Shown here piece by piece: positions 8,051-15,735 of a DNA stretch of 64,000 nt. Position 1 is the first letter of the stretch; each line of letters opens with the position of its first letter. Below the pieces are notes generated by a model. The model was not told the DNA's origin. It saw only the letters and a program-made list of their open reading frames with translations, and made no database searches. Origin of the DNA: Thermohalobaculum sp039033215 (GTDB lineage: Bacteria > Pseudomonadota > Alphaproteobacteria > Rhodobacterales > Rhodobacteraceae). The translations under genes were made by a program, and so were the position numbers. The stretch spans positions 1 through 64,000 of the forward strand of contig JBCCDA010000008.1 in the NCBI GenBank assembly GCA_039033215.1. The letters are read 5' to 3'.

Positions 8051-8849
8051 GACTGTGGCTCCCGTCCCCGAGGTAGAGCGCCTGGACCTCCTCGTCCTCC
8101 TCGATCTCGGCGGGTTTGCCCTCCTTGAAGATGCGCCCATTGTGCATCATCGTCACGCTCTCGGCGACGCGCAGTGCCACGTCCATGTCGTGTTCAATAA
8201 TGATGAAGCCCATGTGATTGGGCAGACCCATTAGGATCTCGATCAGCTCGGAGCGCTCGGTGGGCGAGAGACCCGCCGCCGGTTCGTCGAACAAGATGAA
8301 GCGCGGCGCCCCTGCCAGGGCCATCGCGATCTCCAGCTGGCGCTGCTGGCCGTAGGACAGCTCGGCCACCATGGTGTGGGCAACATCCTGCAGGTGGACC
8401 ACCCGCACCAGGTTCTCGGCAGAGGCCATGAGCGCATCGTTCCGCCGGGGTCTGAAGAACGAGAAGCGCGACCGCGACACCCCGCAGCACGAAAGATACA
8501 CGTTGTCGAGGACGCTCAGCCCCGTGAAGAGGAGCGAGATCTGGTAGGTCCGTCGCAGGCCCCTGCGAATGCGCTCGTGCGGGGGGAAGGCGGTGATGTC
8601 CTCGCCGAAGAACCGGATGCTGCCCGAGGTCGATGGGAAGTCCCCGGTGACGCAGTTGAAGAGCGTGGTCTTGCCAGCGCCGTTCGATCCCAGCACCGCG
8701 CGCCGCTCGCCCGGACGAACGGTCAGGTCGATATCCTCCATCGCCGCCAGTGCGCCGAAGAACTTGGAGACGCCGCGCAGCTCCAGTGCATTCGCGGTTC
8801 CCGTCGCATGCAACCTGTCGGCAACGGTCTGGGTGATCGGCGCGTTCAT
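8043..8849 (-). CDS. livG: ABC transporter ATP-binding protein, LivG type
   Basis: Cytoplasmic ATPase of a branched-chain amino-acid-type (HAAT) importer, 268 aa. It has Walker A GSNGAGKTT, the LivG-typical FNCVTGDFPSTSGSIRFFGEDI segment, signature LSYGQQRQLEIAMAL, Walker B FILFDEPAAGL and a switch histidine in IIIEHDMDVAL. The ATG at 8849 overlaps the livM stop (ATGA), and the stop overlaps the next gene. The open frame continues far upstream, but that part is antisense-like shadow of livM. The ATPase partner is the N-terminal half of the LivF-Tm-1 fusion. The transported compound is not known; HAAT systems also carry amides, urea and aromatic acids. Confidence 0.93.
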   Translation of the reverse strand: MNAPITQTVADRLHATGTANALELRGVSKFFGALAAMEDIDLTVRPGERRAVLGSNGAGKTTLFNCVTGDFPSTSGSIRFFGEDITAFPPHERIRRGLRRTYQISLLFTGLSVLDNVYLSCCGVSRSRFSFFRPRRNDALMASAENLVRVVHLQDVAHTMVAELSYGQQRQLEIAMALAGAPRFILFDEPAAGLSPTERSELIEILMGLPNHMGFIIIEHDMDVALRVAESVTMMHNGRIFKEGKPAEIEEDEEVQALYLGDGSHSHG

Positions 8850-9892
8850 GGCGCCTCCCCGTCTCGCCCTGTCAGCGGGTCCTTGGACCGTGCACTTCGC
8901 AGCTTCTCCCAAAGGCCGAGCACGCCGTCCGGCGACCAGTAGACGATGGCGAGGAAGCCGAGTCCGATCAGGAGTTGGAAGCGGTCCCGCGCGAGGTCGA
9001 GCGCCACGAGTGCGTCGATGGCGTAGGTCTCGAGCACGACGAAGATGAACGCACCGATGAAGGGCCCGATCGGGTGGCGCAAGCCGCCGATGACAGCGAT
9101 GATCAGGATGTCGATGACGGGCCCGATGCCGGCGGTGCCGGGCGAGATCTGGCTGAGGTTCCAAGTCTGCAGAATGCCGCCGATCCCGGCCAGCAGAGCG
9201 GCGAAAGAATAGGCGGCGACCCGGTGCGCCGTGACATTGAAGCCGAGTGCTGCCATGCGGCGAGGATTGTCGCGGATGCCCTGAAGTGTCAGCCCGAACG
9301 GCGCGCGCGAGAGGTACAAGACCACCAGAAAGCAGACGACCGCCCAGAAGAGCGTGAGGTAGTAGAACGGTACCGCCTCCTGCCACGCGACACCGAAGAG
9401 CGGCGGCGGCAGGACGCCGTTGAACCCCGAGAAGCCGTTGAAGACGACGTAGTTCTGCCGCGTGAAGTAGAAGAACGCCGCCGCGATGGCGAGCGTGATC
9501 ATGATGGTGTAGATGCCCTCGGTCCGCACCGCGAGCCAACCTGCCAGTGTGCCGAAGAGGACCGCGACGAACAGCGCCAGCGGGATGTTGATGTACCAGG
9601 GCCAGCCCATCGAGATCGTCTCGATCGCGGAGGGGCCGAAGATCGCGACCATGTAGCCGCCAACGCCTGCGATGGTCATCTGCACCAGGCTGACCATGCC
9701 GCCGTAGCCCGCAAGGAACATCAGGCTGAGCGCGATGATGCCGGTGTAGAACGTCCGCCCGAAGATGTCGTTCAGGACGAAGTTTCCGGCGATTGCCGGC
9801 ATGATCAGGAGCAGCAGCCCAAGCACGTAATACTGGGCGGGGATACGCTCGACCCAGGTGAGACCGGGATCGCGGGGCTCGACCAGCGCCAT
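8846..9892 (-). CDS. livM: Branched-chain-type ABC transporter permease, LivM type
   Basis: Inner-membrane permease of the HAAT importer, 348 aa, with about eight to ten hydrophobic segments. LivM landmarks are YGGMVSLVQMTIAGVGGYMVA near residue 65, IRDNPRRMAALGFNVTAHRV (the loop that contacts the ATPases) near residue 215, and the C-terminal IAVIGGLRHPIGPFIGA and YWSPDGVLGLWEKLR. Length is normal. It starts 3 nt after the livH stop and overlaps livG by ATGA. Confidence 0.93.
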   Translation of the reverse strand: MALVEPRDPGLTWVERIPAQYYVLGLLLLIMPAIAGNFVLNDIFGRTFYTGIIALSLMFLAGYGGMVSLVQMTIAGVGGYMVAIFGPSAIETISMGWPWYINIPLALFVAVLFGTLAGWLAVRTEGIYTIMITLAIAAAFFYFTRQNYVVFNGFSGFNGVLPPPLFGVAWQEAVPFYYLTLFWAVVCFLVVLYLSRAPFGLTLQGIRDNPRRMAALGFNVTAHRVAAYSFAALLAGIGGILQTWNLSQISPGTAGIGPVIDILIIAVIGGLRHPIGPFIGAFIFVVLETYAIDALVALDLARDRFQLLIGLGFLAIVYWSPDGVLGLWEKLRSARSKDPLTGRDGEAP

Positions 9893-9895
9893 GGC

Positions 9896-10909
9896 CTACG
9901 CTCTCCCCATCAGGCCCTGTGGCCGGAAGGCGAGCACGACGACCATGATCAGGAAGGTCAGGACAACCGCGTAGGTCGGCATGTAGACCGAGCCGAACTG
10001 ATCCGCGAGCCCGATCAGAAGCGCTCCGATGGCGGCCCCGGGGATCGACCCCATGCCGCCGACGATGACCACGATCAGCGAATAGAGCAGGAAGCGGACA
10101 TCCTCGCCCGGCGCGAGCGCCTGGAAGGTCCCGCCGACCATGCCGGCAAGCCCCGCCAGGCCCGCCCCGAAGGCGAAGACCCCCGCGAAGACCAGCTGGA
10201 TACGGGCACCCGTGGCGCTAAGCATATCGCGGTCGTCGACCCCTGCGCGGACCAGCATGCCGATCCGGGTGCGGTTCAGCAAAAGCCAGATACCGATCCC
10301 GATGGCGACGGCGGCAAAGAAGATCACGATCCGAACCAGCGGGTACTTCAGGAAGATCAGCTCGCCGGTCGATCGCTTGACGCCCGTGACCAGGAACGTC
10401 TCGATCGGACCCGAGAGCCAGCTTGGCGTGAGCACCTGGTAGAAGTCACCGCCCCAGATCCAGAGCATGATGTCGGCCATGACGATCGAGATGCCGATGG
10501 TGACCAGCGTCTGGCGCAGATCCTCGCCCTCCATCCGCCGGAACACGACCCATTGCAGCAGGACGCCGAAGGCGGCGACAGCGATGAAGGCCACCGGGAA
10601 GGCGATCAGCCAGTATCCCGTGAGATCCGCGATCTCGTAGCCGATGTATCCGCCAAGCAGATACAGCGACCCGTGCGCCAGATTCACATTTCGCATGAGC
10701 CCAAAGATCAACGTGAAGCCTGAGGCGACGAGGAAATAGAGCCCACCGAGGGTTACCCCGTTGAATAGCGCGTTGAGGAAGATCTTCTTGCGCCCAATCA
10801 GATCGACCAGCCACGCCGGCCAGACGGCGAACACCATCCATAGAACGATCACCACGAACGCGACGAACACCGCGGTCCAGACCGGATAGCGCTGGGCAAA
10901 TGATCTCAA
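9896..10909 (-). CDS. livH: Branched-chain-type ABC transporter permease, LivH type
   Basis: Inner-membrane permease, 337 aa, partner of LivM. Landmarks are NALFNGVTLGGLYFLVASG, FTLIFGLMRNVNLAHGSLY (typical LivH 'MRxxNLAHG'), AGVDDRDMLSATGARI and IVVIVGGMGSIPGAAIGA. The start appears to be TTG at 10909, with GGGGAG 8 nt upstream; the next in-frame ATG (residue 25) would remove part of the first membrane helix. A candidate regulator box (11022-11036) lies 112 nt upstream, the same distance as in front of the receptor gene at 14530. Confidence 0.9.
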   Translation of the reverse strand: MRSFAQRYPVWTAVFVAFVVIVLWMVFAVWPAWLVDLIGRKKIFLNALFNGVTLGGLYFLVASGFTLIFGLMRNVNLAHGSLYLLGGYIGYEIADLTGYWLIAFPVAFIAVAAFGVLLQWVVFRRMEGEDLRQTLVTIGISIVMADIMLWIWGGDFYQVLTPSWLSGPIETFLVTGVKRSTGELIFLKYPLVRIVIFFAAVAIGIGIWLLLNRTRIGMLVRAGVDDRDMLSATGARIQLVFAGVFAFGAGLAGLAGMVGGTFQALAPGEDVRFLLYSLIVVIVGGMGSIPGAAIGALLIGLADQFGSVYMPTYAVVLTFLIMVVVLAFRPQGLMGRA

Positions 10910-11021
10910 GACCAGATCTCCCCACTGACTGCGACGCCCTCTTGCCCACGCGACAGGTGCATGTGCACCTCACCGAGCCGCATCGCGGTCGAGACGGTAC
11001 GCCCGGCAGCATCCGTTCTGC

Positions 11022-11036
11022 ATACCGCGCAGTCTG
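11022..11036 (-). promoter_or_regulatory. Candidate AraC-type operator upstream of livH
   Basis: Plus-strand sequence ATACCGCGCAGTCTG. The only difference from the box at 14643-14657 is one base (ATACCGCGAAGTCTG). It lies in the 156-nt gap between livH and the AraC gene, with exactly 112 nt between it and the livH start codon. A second weaker similarity (CGTAC-GTCT) lies further downstream in both promoters. The AraC protein encoded at 11066-11893 is the obvious candidate binder; this is inference. Confidence 0.55.
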
Positions 11037-11065
11037 ATCGGGTGGCTGCGCATCGGGTAATCTGC

Positions 11066-11893
11066 TCAGACGAAGTTGGCCACGCGCCGATAGTCGGTGG
11101 GTGGGATGCCCACATTGCAGGTGAAGAACCGCGTGAAGCTGGCCTGGCTGGCGAACCCCAGGTCCAGTCCGATGTCCGTCACCGATTTCGACGTCTTCAT
11201 GAGGTCGTCGATCGCATGCTCGGCTTTCAGCGTGTTCATGTAGAGGTTGGGGGTAATCCCCATCTGCATCTTGAAGAGCTTGAAGAAATGCGGACGAGAG
11301 AGGCCCACGCCACGCGCCAGATCCTCCATCGCACCGTCTTCGGCATAGCTCTCCTGCATCAGTCGAAGCGAACGCCGGACCCGGAAGTCGTTGAAGCGAC
11401 GGCGAAAATCCCGCAGTCGCGCCCGGTCGCGCAGCCCTTGCCAGGAATTGTCGAAGCAAAGCCACGTCGTCTCGAACAGGAATCCGTCGAACCGCTCGGA
11501 GGCGCAATCGTCCAACAGCAGCGACGTCAACCGTCCAACCCAGATCTCAACTTCCGGGGTCATATGCACAGCCGGGCTGCCGAAGCTGAGCGCAAACTCG
11601 GCTGAACGGCTGTTCTCGAGGAACCACATCGGTTTGATGTAGAGCGTGAGCACGTAGCTGGCGCCCTCATCCGGGAATGGTTCGAAACTGTGTGGCTCCC
11701 AGGGGCTGACTGCGATCCCCTGAGTCTGATCCAGGATCAATTCGGTGTCACAGACTTTGAGACGGCCCCGTGCGCCACCCAGATAGAAGATCAGATGCCC
11801 TTCGCGGTGCGCGTGCGTTATCAGGGGTTTGTCGAGCTCATAGAGCGTTGCGCGCCCGAACGAGCCATGATGGACGGAAAGCGCCCTGGCCAT
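11066..11893 (-). CDS. AraC-family transcriptional regulator
   Basis: A 275-aa regulator with an N-terminal cupin-like sensing domain (HAHREGHLIFYLGGARGRL, GIAVSPWEPHSFEPF) and a C-terminal pair of helix-turn-helix motifs. The first is in MEDLARGVGLSRPHFFKLFK, the second in VTDIGLDLGFASQASFTRFF, ending GIPPTDYRR as usual. Two ATGs are possible: 11899 lies only 2 nt from GGAGG, while 11893 is 8 nt from it and is preferred. It sits between the Fe-ADH-like gene and livH on the same strand and probably controls the whole importer/catabolic operon. Confidence 0.92.
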   Translation of the reverse strand: MARALSVHHGSFGRATLYELDKPLITHAHREGHLIFYLGGARGRLKVCDTELILDQTQGIAVSPWEPHSFEPFPDEGASYVLTLYIKPMWFLENSRSAEFALSFGSPAVHMTPEVEIWVGRLTSLLLDDCASERFDGFLFETTWLCFDNSWQGLRDRARLRDFRRRFNDFRVRRSLRLMQESYAEDGAMEDLARGVGLSRPHFFKLFKMQMGITPNLYMNTLKAEHAIDDLMKTSKSVTDIGLDLGFASQASFTRFFTCNVGIPPTDYRRVANFV

Positions 11894-12008
11894 AGTCATT
11901 TCCTCCCAGCGGACCGTCGTTCCGAGCACGGCGCGGTCTCTTGACGAAAAGAGTGCGCCCGATTCGGAGGCGTTGGCAACCAGACGGTGGTCTCAATGAG
12001 ACTCTGGG

Positions 12009-13199
12009 TCATTGAATCGCGTTTTGTTCCGGTCTCACTCCGTTGCGGCGTGCATGCTGCAGGTCGCTGCCGTGCACTGTGTTCAGGATGTCGAGGACGG
12101 CATCACGGCGCAGCGGGACGGGCGCGTTGCCCAAGGCTCGGTCGCGGGCGGCAAGTTCGGCAGCGGCCGGCAGGTCGTCCGCAGCTATTCCGAACGCATC
12201 AAGCGTGCGGACAAGCGGCAGGCGATCCATTAGGCGTTGTAGCCCAAGCCACAGGGGCTGGCCGTCCGGCAAGCCAAGGCTGCGGCTGACGGCTTCGAGG
12301 CGCATTTCGGACCGGGCCGCGTAGGTGCGCGCGAGCTCCGGGATCAGGATGCCTCCCAGGGCGCTTGGGTCGATCGGCGCGCGGGAAACCGCCGCCACGG
12401 CGTTCGAGATTGCATGAACGGCACACAAGCCCTTCTGCAAGGCAAGCGAGCTGTTGAGCCCCGCCGCCATCATCTCGCGTCGGCAACCGAGGTCGTCGTC
12501 CCGCAGCACCCGGTGCACGTTTGCAGCAACCCGACCAAGCGCATCCAGCGCCAGCGCATCGGCCGGAGGATTGTATGCCGGGGCCAGAAATCCATCGATC
12601 CCGCGGGCCAGGACACCCGCCGCCGCAATGGCGCTCTCGGCCCGGCTAGAGCCAATCGCAAGCGAGGGATCGCAGATCGTCACGGTCGGGATCAGATGCG
12701 GCGAGCTCAGCATGACCTGTCCGCCGGTATCCAGCTTCACCCGGGTGTAGTCGGTGATCGCAGAGGCAAAGCCGAGGATCCCGGGGACCGAGTAGAGATC
12801 CGGCAAGACCGGAGTAATCCGCTGCGCGCCGCCTTCCTCTCGCGACAGGGCGGCGATGGGCTCGTCATAGGCGATTGCGACACGGGCAACTTTGGCCAGA
12901 TCCATTGCACGGTTCGAGCCAAAGGCGATGAGCACGTCGCAATCACTGGTGCGATACCGCTCGGCGATCTCACGGGCTGCGGTCTCGGTCGCCCGCGTCG
13001 TGACGGCCGAAAAGGTCTGGGCCCTGGTACGGATCGGAAAGCTGGAGAAGAACCGCTCGGCGATCGGGCCGCGCACATGCGCGTCTTCGGCCACGACGAA
13101 GGGGCGGCGCTTCGAGTGTCGCTCCATCTCCGAATGCAGCGCATCTTCCAGCACATTGTCCGCAAAGTGGACCCGGGTCAGGAAGTTGATAAGTGTCAT
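12009..13199 (-). CDS. Iron-containing alcohol dehydrogenase-like protein with a degenerate metal site
   Basis: A 396-aa protein with the fold signature of iron-dependent alcohol dehydrogenases and maleylacetate reductases: an N-terminal nucleotide-binding domain with AFGSNRAMDLAKVA (family GGGSxxDxAK) near residue 92, then an all-helical domain. The family stretch LAHAIEAYLSP aligns as LARGIDGFLAP (197-207). By eye the metal ligands Asp and first His become Gly195 and Arg199, and the third-position His becomes Ile or Pro near 276; only His262 remains. The enzyme may therefore be metal-independent, have altered chemistry, or be non-catalytic. It lies between the receptor gene and the AraC gene, so it belongs to the imported-substrate pathway. 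The function assignment is only at superfamily level. Confidence 0.82.
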   Translation of the reverse strand: MTLINFLTRVHFADNVLEDALHSEMERHSKRRPFVVAEDAHVRGPIAERFFSSFPIRTRAQTFSAVTTRATETAAREIAERYRTSDCDVLIAFGSNRAMDLAKVARVAIAYDEPIAALSREEGGAQRITPVLPDLYSVPGILGFASAITDYTRVKLDTGGQVMLSSPHLIPTVTICDPSLAIGSSRAESAIAAAGVLARGIDGFLAPAYNPPADALALDALGRVAANVHRVLRDDDLGCRREMMAAGLNSSLALQKGLCAVHAISNAVAAVSRAPIDPSALGGILIPELARTYAARSEMRLEAVSRSLGLPDGQPLWLGLQRLMDRLPLVRTLDAFGIAADDLPAAAELAARDRALGNAPVPLRRDAVLDILNTVHGSDLQHARRNGVRPEQNAIQ

Positions 13200-13276
13200 C
13201 GTGGCCTACCGATTACGGTGCCCGTTGACCGGATGTTTTGGCTGGGGACCCTTGCCCCCAGCCATCCCTCGTCAGA

Positions 13277-14530
13277 TCAATAGACCTTGCACTCGGGGTT
13301 CTCCCGGCTCGGCAGGCCGATCCCGGCGAACTTGTCCTTGTCGATCCCCATTGTCTGATTCACGCCCTCGACAACACGGACGAGCTTGTTGGACAGGGTT
13401 CCGTCGTCCAGCTCCACCACCTCGGTCACGAAGTTCGTACCGATGGCCTGGCGGTTCTCGTCAAGCGCGATCTTGCCATTCGGCGCGTCGAGTTCGAGCC
13501 CGGCGAGACACTGCCGGAAGCCAGCGTGACCATCGGAGAGGTCGCCCCCGACTTCTTCCATGCAGGTCGCCATCGCCATTGTGGCGTTGTAGTAGCCGGT
13601 GGCCATCAACGCTGGGCTGGGGAAGCGATCTTCAGGCGCAAAGAGGTCCTGGTACGCCTTGACGAATTCCAGCCACTTCGGGTTGTCCCAGTCATCCGCC
13701 TGAGGACCCGAGGATGGCACCCCTATCAGGGCATCCTTGGCCGATCCCTTCGAGTTCAGAACCGTGCCATCCACCATGATCGTGCCGCCAATCAGGTTAG
13801 CGTCACCACCTGCCTGCTGGTACTGGTTCAGGAAGTTGACGGCGTCACCCCCGCCAAGCCCCAGATAGATCGCATCCACATCGTCCGGCAGTGCCGCGAT
13901 GATCGAAGCGAAGTCCTTGGTGCCGAGCGGGACCCAGAAGCGATCCGTGATCTCGCCACCTGCCTGGCAGAACTCCAGCGCAAAGCCGAAAACCTGCGTG
14001 TAGATGAACGAGTAGTCCTCACCAATGGTCGCAACGGTGCGGTAGCCCTTTTCGTCGTAGACATACTGGCCCAAACCAGCGGACCATTGGGCGCCGTCCA
14101 TGTTGAACCGGAAGAAGTTCTCTGACGGGGTGACGTAAGTCGTCTCCTGCGCACCGGAGATCCCGTTGATGAAGGTCACCTGCGGCTGCGTCTTCGAATA
14201 GTCGCGGAGCGCGATCCCCTCGGACCCCGAAAGCGGGCCGATCAGGATGTCGACCTTGTCCTGCTCGACGACCTTGCGCGCTGCGCGCACCGCGCTGTCG
14301 GGGCTTGCATCGGTCGCGGCGATGATCACTTCGATCGGGCGCCCGCCCGCTTCGTTCTGCAACTCCTCGAGTGCCACCTTGAACCCGCGCAGGCCATCTT
14401 CGCCCAGCACCGTATATGTGCCTTCAAGCGTCGCCAGAAAACCGATCTTCAGTGGCTCCGCTGCCATCGCGGTTGTACCCGCGGACATGAAGGCCAGGAC
14501 CGACGCTGCGGCAAGAAGTTTCTTGCTCAT
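13277..14530 (-). CDS. Branched-chain-type ABC transporter substrate-binding protein (LivK/Peripla_BP_6 type)
   Basis: Periplasmic receptor of the HAAT importer, 417 aa. It has a Sec signal peptide (MSKKLLAAASVLAFMSAGTT, cleavage after AMA), then the two-lobe fold with IGFLATLEGTYTVLGEDGLRG, DILIGPLSGSEG, FINGISGAQETTY and ATIGEDYSFIYTQ. The ATG at 14530 follows GGAGGAAACA, a strong ribosome-binding site; the longer open frame would destroy the signal peptide. It is the first gene of the operon and carries the same 15-bp upstream box as livH, 112 nt before the start. Ligand unknown. Confidence 0.92.
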   Translation of the reverse strand: MSKKLLAAASVLAFMSAGTTAMAAEPLKIGFLATLEGTYTVLGEDGLRGFKVALEELQNEAGGRPIEVIIAATDASPDSAVRAARKVVEQDKVDILIGPLSGSEGIALRDYSKTQPQVTFINGISGAQETTYVTPSENFFRFNMDGAQWSAGLGQYVYDEKGYRTVATIGEDYSFIYTQVFGFALEFCQAGGEITDRFWVPLGTKDFASIIAALPDDVDAIYLGLGGGDAVNFLNQYQQAGGDANLIGGTIMVDGTVLNSKGSAKDALIGVPSSGPQADDWDNPKWLEFVKAYQDLFAPEDRFPSPALMATGYYNATMAMATCMEEVGGDLSDGHAGFRQCLAGLELDAPNGKIALDENRQAIGTNFVTEVVELDDGTLSNKLVRVVEGVNQTMGIDKDKFAGIGLPSRENPECKVY

Positions 14531-14642
14531 TGTTTCCTCCCAGATCTTTCGCGTATCCAAGCGCTCGCCAGGCGGCGACGCCGACAGGAAAAGACCGTAC
14601 GGCACACCAGTGCCTGCAGCGATTTCGGTTGGTGTAGCCGCT

Positions 14643-14657
14643 ATACCGCGAAGTCTG
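14643..14657 (-). promoter_or_regulatory. Candidate AraC-type operator upstream of the LivK-type receptor gene
   Basis: Plus-strand ATACCGCGAAGTCTG, 14 of 15 bases identical to the box in front of livH and at the same 112-nt distance from the start codon. It lies in the 163-nt gap between the LysR gene stop (14694) and the receptor start (14530). Conservation of both sequence and spacing argues for a functional site. Confidence 0.55.
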
Positions 14658-14693
14658 CATTTTTGCGCGTAGGGCCGGACCGCCGCCAAGCCA

Positions 14694-15596
14694 CTACTTC
14701 CCCATGCGCGCCGTGAGCGCCAGAGCCAGCTGCTGCGCGAACTTTGCCGATGCCACCGGGAGCGTCCGTCCCTTCATCTGCCCGAGCAAGAGCTGTCCGC
14801 TGGCAACGTCCCGCGATGATAGCGGCAGGTCGGTGATGGTGTCGTCCTGGTCCAGCTTCAGACCGATGGGGATCTGAAACCCGACCGAGTCCTCGTGGAC
14901 GACGTAGTGACGGATCATCTCGAAGGATTCTGACTCGACCGCCGCGCTCAGCGTGCGTCCCCGCCGTGTTGCTGCAAGCTCCAGCAGGTGGCGCACGCCG
15001 TACGCCTGGGCGGGCAGGATCAGGTTGTGGTCAAGGCAATCGCGCAGGCGCAGCTCGGATCTCCCCGCCAGCGGCCCGTCGCGCCGGAAGACCGCGTGGA
15101 CCGGTTGAGCCAACGCGTAGAGAACCTCGAACTCGACCAGATGCACCGGTTCGAACACCAACGCCAGATCACTGCTGAACGACGCGAGGTCCCGTTCAGC
15201 CTGCGAGCGGTCACGAACATTGACCGAAAACGTCACCCCCGGGTGGGCGGACCGGTAGAGGGCAATCTGCTCGGGCAGGAAGTACGGGAGCAGGGCCTGA
15301 GAGCAGGCAATCGAGACATGCCCGCGGCGCTCTCCCGTCAGATCCGCCACGTGTGATTGAATACGTGACAGATCGGTCCGCTGCGACTGGATGTGCTGCA
15401 TCAACAGCTCACCCGCCGGGTTCAGCCGCATTCCCCTGGGCAGCCGCTCGAAGATGGGCCATCCAAACTCTTGCTCGAAGCTCTGGATTCTGCGGTTGAG
15501 AGCCGAAGCGGTGAGATTCGTGTCCTCTGCCGCCTTTCTGATCGAGCCTGCACGGACAACAGCCTCGATCAGCTGGAATGTCTTTAAGTGTTTCAT
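14694..15596 (-). CDS. LysR-family transcriptional regulator
   Basis: A 300-aa LysR regulator. The N-terminal winged helix-turn-helix is MKHLKTFQLIEAVVRAGSIR followed by KAAEDTNLTASALNRRIQSFE; the effector domain begins about residue 90 (GHVSIACSQALLPYFLPEQI). It is transcribed away from the peptide-type importer at 15736, with a 139-nt shared promoter region, the usual layout for a LysR protein controlling its divergent operon. It ends before the LivK-type gene on the same strand, but that gene has its own strong leader and box. Confidence 0.92.
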   Translation of the reverse strand: MKHLKTFQLIEAVVRAGSIRKAAEDTNLTASALNRRIQSFEQEFGWPIFERLPRGMRLNPAGELLMQHIQSQRTDLSRIQSHVADLTGERRGHVSIACSQALLPYFLPEQIALYRSAHPGVTFSVNVRDRSQAERDLASFSSDLALVFEPVHLVEFEVLYALAQPVHAVFRRDGPLAGRSELRLRDCLDHNLILPAQAYGVRHLLELAATRRGRTLSAAVESESFEMIRHYVVHEDSVGFQIPIGLKLDQDDTITDLPLSSRDVASGQLLLGQMKGRTLPVASAKFAQQLALALTARMGK

Positions 15597-15641
15597 ATCG
15601 CGGAGACTTCACCAGAGCGCTGCGAAAAACGCAACGGACTT

Positions 15642-15656
15642 ATGATTTTATAGCAT
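15642..15656. promoter_or_regulatory. Candidate LysR-type (T-N11-A) box in the divergent promoter
   Basis: ATGATTTTATAGCAT is an imperfect inverted repeat containing the T-N11-A pattern expected for LysR sites. It is the most AT-rich stretch of the 139-nt region between the LysR gene (start 15596) and the importer receptor (start 15736). A short palindrome GTGCGCAC follows at 15664-15671. No experimental support. Confidence 0.35.
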
Positions 15657-15735
15657 TAGTTGTGTGCGCACTTCTGACGCACCCTCTTCCACGTATCGGA
15701 CAATGAGACCGAGACCGCCAGAGAGAGGGCCTGCA

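Noticed and set aside
8043..9539. 498-codon frame that would fuse livG to upstream sequence
   Set aside because: The extra 230 codons are the wrong frame of livM, giving His/Arg-rich nonsense; livG starts at 8849.
13277..14689. Longer start for the LivK-type receptor (53 extra residues)
   Set aside because: It would place charged sequence before the signal peptide and ignore the strong GGAGG site at the ATG at 14530.
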